From the NCBI RefSeq assembly GCF_000711235.1, contig NZ_JOMI01000001.1:773276-837275 (forward strand): DNA of 64,000 bases. The letters are read 5' to 3'. A program made the translations under genes and the position numbers. This DNA comes from Prevotella sp. 10(H) (lineage in GTDB: Bacteria; Bacteroidota; Bacteroidia; Bacteroidales; Dysgonomonadaceae). The notes below the pieces were generated by a model. The model did not search any database. It was not told where the DNA came from and worked only from the letters and a program-made list of their open reading frames with translations. Position 1 is the stretch's first letter; every line of letters starts with the position of its first letter. Below are positions 63,957-64,000 of this stretch, piece by piece.

Positions 63957-64000
63957 ATTTTTTAATTTGTAAATTAGCTAGATTCGCAAATTCAAAAATG

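Overview
The window looks like the chromosome of a member of the Bacteroidales (phylum Bacteroidota), possibly a Dysgonomonas-like genus; the genus is inference only. The DNA is AT-rich. Many promoters match the Bacteroidota consensus TTTG, 19-21 nt, TAnnTTTG. The gene content fits as well: a TonB-dependent receptor with a DUF4249 lipoprotein, a DUF5686 protein, a GH95 fucosidase, fused 2-oxoacid dehydrogenase E1, a kelch/SARP-type membrane regulator, and lipoproteins with acidic export signals after the lipid Cys. I saw no rRNA, tRNA, CRISPR array or complete insertion sequence.

Layout. 1-3856: end of a polymorphic-toxin or contact-effector locus: a carrier-like protein cut by the window edge, a toxin-44-like effector and a likely lipoprotein immunity protein. 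3857-8943: a long structured leader, then a peptide-export cluster: HlyD-type adaptor, C39-peptidase ABC exporter, small winged-helix protein, and a 60-residue double-glycine precursor with a seven-cysteine core. This is the best candidate for an undescribed system. 9088-13944: three tandem secreted paralogues with Hep_Hag-like head repeats. 14049-22676: a zinc metallopeptidase, a LamG/kelch/TM/SARP regulator without a normal start codon, a DUF4163/DUF3298 lipoprotein, a lipoprotein nitroreductase, a DUF5686 protein and a thioredoxin-like lipoprotein. 22826-25998: DUF4249 lipoprotein plus TonB-dependent receptor.

26042-32869: promoter and repeat-rich DNA, a gene remnant, GH95 fucosidase, and an OhrR-type regulator/nitroreductase/thiol peroxidase operon. 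The 1.1 kb gap after it has a strong promoter and a large structured inverted repeat. 33777-39817 (minus strand): omega-amidase, IorA, IorB, aminotransferase, PaaK and an ACT protein, which together form an aryl-acetate to aromatic amino acid interconversion operon. 39923-47730 (minus strand): menaquinone genes menF-D-B-C-E interleaved with a secreted protein and an S41 peptidase. 48000-54228: lipoamide dehydrogenase, lipoate ligase, E2, fused E1 and flavodoxin. 54478-58206: lipoprotein carbonic anhydrase, a second S41 peptidase, 3-methyladenine glycosylase I and a pyridoxamine kinase. 59106-61248: a hypothetical, a helix-turn-helix regulator and a surface lipoprotein. 61281-63956: a large protein resembling Bacteroidales prophage tail proteins, so a prophage may lie just beyond the right edge.

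Functional links. The PaaK/Ior/aminotransferase/omega-amidase set could turn scavenged aryl-acetates into Phe, Tyr or Trp using glutamine as amino donor. The men operon feeds the anaerobic respiratory quinone pool. Lipoate ligase charges the E2 of the neighbouring oxoacid dehydrogenase, whose E3 is the first gene of the cluster. The C39 exporter should cleave the Gly-Gly leader of the Cys-rich peptide while secreting it.
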